From JBMOGA01 sp049318625 (GTDB lineage Bacteria; Pseudomonadota; Alphaproteobacteria; Rhizobiales; Hyphomicrobiaceae): a stretch of DNA of 8,828 bases. Below the pieces are notes generated by a model. It saw nothing but the letters and a program-made list of their open reading frames with translations, was not told the DNA's origin and did no database searches. Positions 7,263-8,828 of the stretch are shown piece after piece. Both the position numbers and the translations under genes were made by a program. Positions within the stretch are counted from its first letter, which is position 1, and the number at the start of each line of letters is the position of its first letter. The stretch covers positions 1-8,828 of the forward strand of contig JBMOGA010000102.1 of assembly GCA_049318625.1 (NCBI GenBank). The letters are read 5' to 3'.

Positions 7263-7847
7263 ATGACGCCTGACTCGCGCGACGCCGCCCCCAAGGACAC
7301 GCAGCATCAACTCGTGAAGCTGCTGATCGAACTCGGGCCGCTGGTGGTGTTCTTCATCGTCAACTCGCGGTCCGGAATATTCTGGGGCACCGGCGCATTC
7401 ATGTGCGCGACACTGGTGTCACTGGTCGCCTCGCGGTTCTTCCTCGGGCGCATCCCGATCATGCCGCTGGTGTCCGGCTTCTTCGTGCTGGTGTTCGGCG
7501 GCTTGACGTTGCTGCTGCAGGACGAACTGTTCATCAAGATGAAGCCGACCATCGTGAATACGCTGTTCTCCTTCATCTTGATGATCGGGCTGGCGTTCGG
7601 CCAGCCGCTGTTGCGCTATCCGTTCGGGGAGGCCTTCGCGCTGACCGACGAGGGCTGGCGAAAATTGACCTTCCGGTGGGCGCTCTTCTTTGCGCTTCTG
7701 GCGGTGCTGAACGAAGTCGTCTGGCGGATGTTCTCGACCGACTTCTGGATCAGCTTCAAGGTCTGGGGCGTCATGCCTCTGACGATGGTGTTCGCCGTCT
7801 CCCAACTCGGTCTCATCCATCGCCACGCCGCGGTCAAAGCGCCCTGA
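7263..7847 (+). CDS. yciB: Septation protein A / inner membrane protein YciB (canonical copy)
   Basis: This 194-residue multi-pass inner-membrane protein matches the usual YciB/IspZ length and motifs: LIELGPLVVFFIVNSR (21-36), GRIPIMPLVSGFFVLVFGGLTL (62-83), the FIKMKPTIVNTLFSFILMIGL region (90-110), GWRKLTFRWALFF (131-143), LNEVVWR (149-155) and FWISFKVWGVMPLTMVF (161-177). In E. coli YciB is tied to cell envelope and division proteins; the biochemical activity is not established. Four to five hydrophobic helices are evident. It is 72 bases downstream of its diverged paralog on the same strand and is probably the last gene of the dapF-mtaB-ftsY cluster. A GTGAAGA stretch about 10 bases before the ATG may serve as ribosome site. 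Of the two copies this one looks like the standard ortholog, being compact and lacking the extra loop and tail. Confidence 0.93.
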   Translation: MTPDSRDAAPKDTQHQLVKLLIELGPLVVFFIVNSRSGIFWGTGAFMCATLVSLVASRFFLGRIPIMPLVSGFFVLVFGGLTLLLQDELFIKMKPTIVNTLFSFILMIGLAFGQPLLRYPFGEAFALTDEGWRKLTFRWALFFALLAVLNEVVWRMFSTDFWISFKVWGVMPLTMVFAVSQLGLIHRHAAVKAP

Positions 7848-7891
7848 CGCCTGCGAATATCCGGGCTGGCCGGCCGTTATCCCAGGGATAG

Positions 7892-7924
7892 AGCCGTCGT
7901 GAGCCCGAAGGGCTTCGACAGGCT
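7892..7924 (+). repeat. Long imperfect palindrome, REP-like hairpin after yciB
   Basis: A 33-base hairpin forms from three stacked arms: AGCC (7892-7895) with GGCT (7921-7924), GTCG (7896-7899) with CGAC (7916-7919), and AGCCC (7902-7906) with GGGCT (7910-7914) around a GAA loop. That is 13 pairs with only small bulges. It lies 44 bases after the yciB stop. There is no T run after it, so it is a poor intrinsic terminator. The form resembles dispersed intergenic palindromes of the CTTCGACAGGCTC kind that I recall from alphaproteobacterial genomes. Only one copy is in this window, so repeat status is inferred. Confidence 0.45.
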
Positions 7925-8026
7925 GTGCGCGCGGATGCATCGGCGCCACGTTCAGGGCCGGCGATTTCGCGCGGCCGGACTGATTCTCTTTGGTCCGCGG
8001 GACACAGTACAGCGCCGACTGATGGT

Positions 8027-8058
8027 CTGATCTCGTTTTTTGAGACAGTTTATTGCTT
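8027..8058 (+). terminator. Weak intrinsic terminator candidate
   Basis: CTG-TCTC (8027-8034, with one bulged A) pairs with GAGA-CAG (8042-8048) around a GTTTTTT loop and is followed by the T-rich TTTATTGCTT (8049-8058). The shape is that of a rho-independent terminator for the upstream gene cluster, but the stem is short and AT-leaning and lies 180 bases after the last stop. Confidence 0.3.
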
Positions 8059-8130
8059 CAGTTAAACAACTAGGCAACTGACTCTGCTGGGAGACTCTGG
8101 ACATCAGCACCAAGATGGTGTTTGCTCTGA

Positions 8131-8165
8131 TTCGTTGAAGCTGTTTCGTTGAAACAGACATAAAT
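8131..8165 (+). promoter_or_regulatory. Putative marR promoter with an embedded perfect palindrome (operator)
   Basis: CTGTTTCGTTGAAACAG (8141-8157) is a perfect inverted repeat, 7-base arms around GTT. Its core TTCGTTGAA (8145-8153) is repeated exactly at 8131-8139, 14 bases apart, so two similar dyads lie side by side. A -35-like TTGAAG (8135-8140) and a -10-like CATAAA (8159-8164) flank the palindrome with an 18-base spacer, so a protein bound there would block RNA polymerase. MarR-family regulators commonly bind such dyads in their own promoters. Autoregulation by the gene starting at 8228 is the simplest reading, but it is inferred. Confidence 0.5.
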
Positions 8166-8197
8166 CGCCCCCCTGGGATTGCTGGTCAGGGGCTCCC

Positions 8198-8221
8198 ATG
8201 CCCCCGCAACAAGATGGCTAG
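8198..8221 (+). other. Possible 7-codon leader ORF (MPPQQDG) before marR
   Basis: An ATG at 8198 opens a 7-codon frame ending in TAG at 8219-8221, six bases before the marR start and in the same frame. It has a better ribosome site (AGGGG at 8188-8192, five bases away) than marR itself, which has only AGAGA. The AGGGG lies in the 3' arm of a CCCCTG/CAGGGG hairpin (8170-8175/8187-8192). A role in translational coupling or leader control is speculative. Confidence 0.25.
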
Positions 8222-8227
8222 AGACCG

Positions 8228-8701
8228 ATGTCGAAAGAGAAAGAGAAAGCCGATCGCCTTGGACGTTCGCCGATCCACCTCCTCCATCGCGCCGGTCAGT
8301 GCGCCGGGGACGTGTTTCAGTCCGAGATGGCGAAGGGTGAGCTGACGCCCCGTCAGTTCGCCGTGCTTTGGACGGTGTCGCAGAACGAAGGCCTCAGCCA
8401 GACCGACTTGGTCGAGCGCACGGGCATCGATCGGTCGACTCTGGCCGACATCATTCGGCGGATGCTCAAGAAGGGTCTGCTGTCGCGTCGGCGCACCAAG
8501 GAAGACGCGCGCGCCTACGCCGTGAAACTGACCGAGGAAGGCTGGCGGATGCTGCGTCAGGCCGAGCCGATGGCCCGCCGGGTGGACGACAAGATCCTGG
8601 CCGTACTGCCGGGCGCGCGTGGGCAGCGGTTCCTCGAGGATCTGGCCGCCATCGTCGACGCACTGGCGCTGGAAGACGAGCCCAACCGTCCGGCCGAGTA
8701 A
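8228..8701 (+). CDS. MarR-family transcriptional regulator
   Basis: This is a 157-residue winged-helix DNA-binding protein of the MarR family, normally a homodimer that represses its targets until a small phenolic ligand or an oxidant releases it. Helix 1 is near PIHLLHRAGQCAGDVF (15-30). The helix-turn-helix spans LSQTDLVERTGIDRSTLADIIRRMLKKGLL (56-85), with the recognition helix at about 68-79. The wing contains the family D-x-R motif (Asp93, Arg95) in KEDARAYAVKLTEEG (91-105), and C-terminal helices complete the dimer region. The only cysteine is Cys25 in helix 1, roughly where OhrR-type regulators keep their redox-sensing cysteine, so peroxide or electrophile sensing is possible but not shown. 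The ATG at 8228 is the only sensible start: the in-frame ATG at 8198 meets a stop first. The promoter region carries a perfect palindrome. No obvious target gene such as a pump or ring-degradation enzyme is adjacent on this side. Confidence 0.93.
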   Translation: MSKEKEKADRLGRSPIHLLHRAGQCAGDVFQSEMAKGELTPRQFAVLWTVSQNEGLSQTDLVERTGIDRSTLADIIRRMLKKGLLSRRRTKEDARAYAVKLTEEGWRMLRQAEPMARRVDDKILAVLPGARGQRFLEDLAAIVDALALEDEPNRPAE

Positions 8702-8730
8702 CGGCAAACGGGCGACTCTTTGTTCGATGC

Positions 8731-8758
8731 AGCGGCGGGGGCCTAGGTCCCCGCCGCT
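8731..8758. terminator. Strong GC hairpin, likely terminator between convergent genes
   Basis: AGCGGCGGGG (8731-8740) pairs perfectly with CCCCGCCGCT (8749-8758), a 10-base stem extendable inward by a G-T and a C-G pair around a CTAG loop. It lies 29 bases after the marR stop. The following TTCTGCGTTC has few T residues, so it is not a textbook intrinsic terminator, but a stem this strong between apparently convergent genes is probably a transcription end or a 3' RNA protector in both directions. Confidence 0.55.
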
Positions 8759-8828
8759 TCTGCGTTCAGATGGCGCAGGCCGTCGGCGGTGGAAGCTACG
8801 ACAAACCGGATCTGGGCTTCGAGATCGG
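8743..8828 (-). CDS. Possible 3' end of an unidentified minus-strand gene
   Basis: Reading the minus strand from the window edge gives an open frame of 27-28 codons ending DGLRHLNAEAAGT and a TAG (plus 8743-8745). About two thirds of its codons end in G or C, and the residue mix looks like ordinary protein. It would converge with marR and end inside the hairpin at 8731-8758. The segment is too short to assign a family, and chance openness is possible in such GC-rich DNA. Confidence 0.35.
   Translation of the reverse strand, partial: DLEAQIRFVVASTADGLRHLNAEAAGT

Larger units (their letters stand above)
7848..8227. other. 380-base gene-free stretch between yciB and marR
   Basis: The left third is GC-rich and holds palindromes: GGCCGGCC (7868-7875), TATCCCAGGGATA (7878-7890) and the long hairpin at 7892-7924. 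From about 8028 the base composition drops sharply. That part carries a weak terminator-like hairpin (8027-8058), an AGTT/AACT inverted repeat (8060-8071) with a wider CAGTT/AACTG pair (8059-8080), a small hairpin CACCA-AGA-TGGTG (8108-8120), the putative marR promoter with operator (8131-8165), and a structured leader (8168-8227). No protein of recognisable family is encoded on either strand. The low GC and the number of symmetric sites point to regulatory DNA, though a small RNA cannot be excluded. Confidence 0.6.

Noticed and set aside
7952..8161. A 69-codon minus-strand frame with AGGGGGG six bases before its ATG
   Set aside because: The ribosome site is tempting, but the protein is a low-information Ser/Arg/Lys-rich sequence with no recognisable fold. 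It covers the promoter and palindromes of marR and ends in unstructured basic residues. I keep it only as a remote possibility.
1..8828. CRISPR array, insertion sequence, phage, toxin-antitoxin or defence genes
   Set aside because: I saw no spaced direct-repeat array, transposase motif, terminal inverted repeats or target duplication, and no protein of these classes. All sizeable genes are housekeeping or common accessory types.

Overview
The window looks like a chromosomal housekeeping region of a GC-rich alphaproteobacterium, most likely of the Hyphomicrobiales/Rhodospirillales type. That placement rests on roughly two-thirds GC with G/C at most third codon positions, an Ffh with the T-R-V-D form of the G4 motif, and the gene order dapF-mtaB-ftsY-yciB close to ffh, which I recall from rhizobia and relatives. 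No species can be named from this sequence alone.

Left part, minus strand (1-3047), read right to left: a secreted PQQ-type aldose sugar dehydrogenase (GSDH family), a glutathione S-transferase, and ffh, cut by the window edge just as its M domain begins. The 222-base gap before the GST holds a promoter candidate with a perfect TTGACA and, nearer the start codon, a strong dyad that could be an operator.

Middle part, plus strand (3142-7847): a compact, probably co-transcribed set of dapF (lysine and cell-wall meso-DAP), mtaB (tRNA ms2t6A37 methylthiotransferase), ftsY (SRP receptor) and two adjacent, clearly paralogous YciB/IspZ membrane proteins. mtaB and ftsY overlap through GTGA, and ftsY and the first yciB paralog are 7 bases apart. 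Both GTPases of co-translational membrane targeting, Ffh and FtsY, therefore lie within about 4.4 kb, diverging from the 94-base gap between the sugar dehydrogenase and dapF.

Right part (7848-8828): a 380-base gene-free stretch with several inverted repeats and a clear drop in GC, then a MarR-family regulator with a single cysteine. The regulator has a perfect 17-base palindrome between its putative -35 and -10, and a leader holding a possible 7-codon ORF with competing hairpins. It is followed by a strong GC hairpin and the tail of an unidentified minus-strand gene.

I see no mobile element, CRISPR array, phage gene, tRNA or rRNA. The genes are ordinary. The points most worth a second look are the tandem yciB paralogs, the operator and leader layout of the marR gene, an AT-rich island inside the sugar dehydrogenase gene, and the dyad upstream of the GST.
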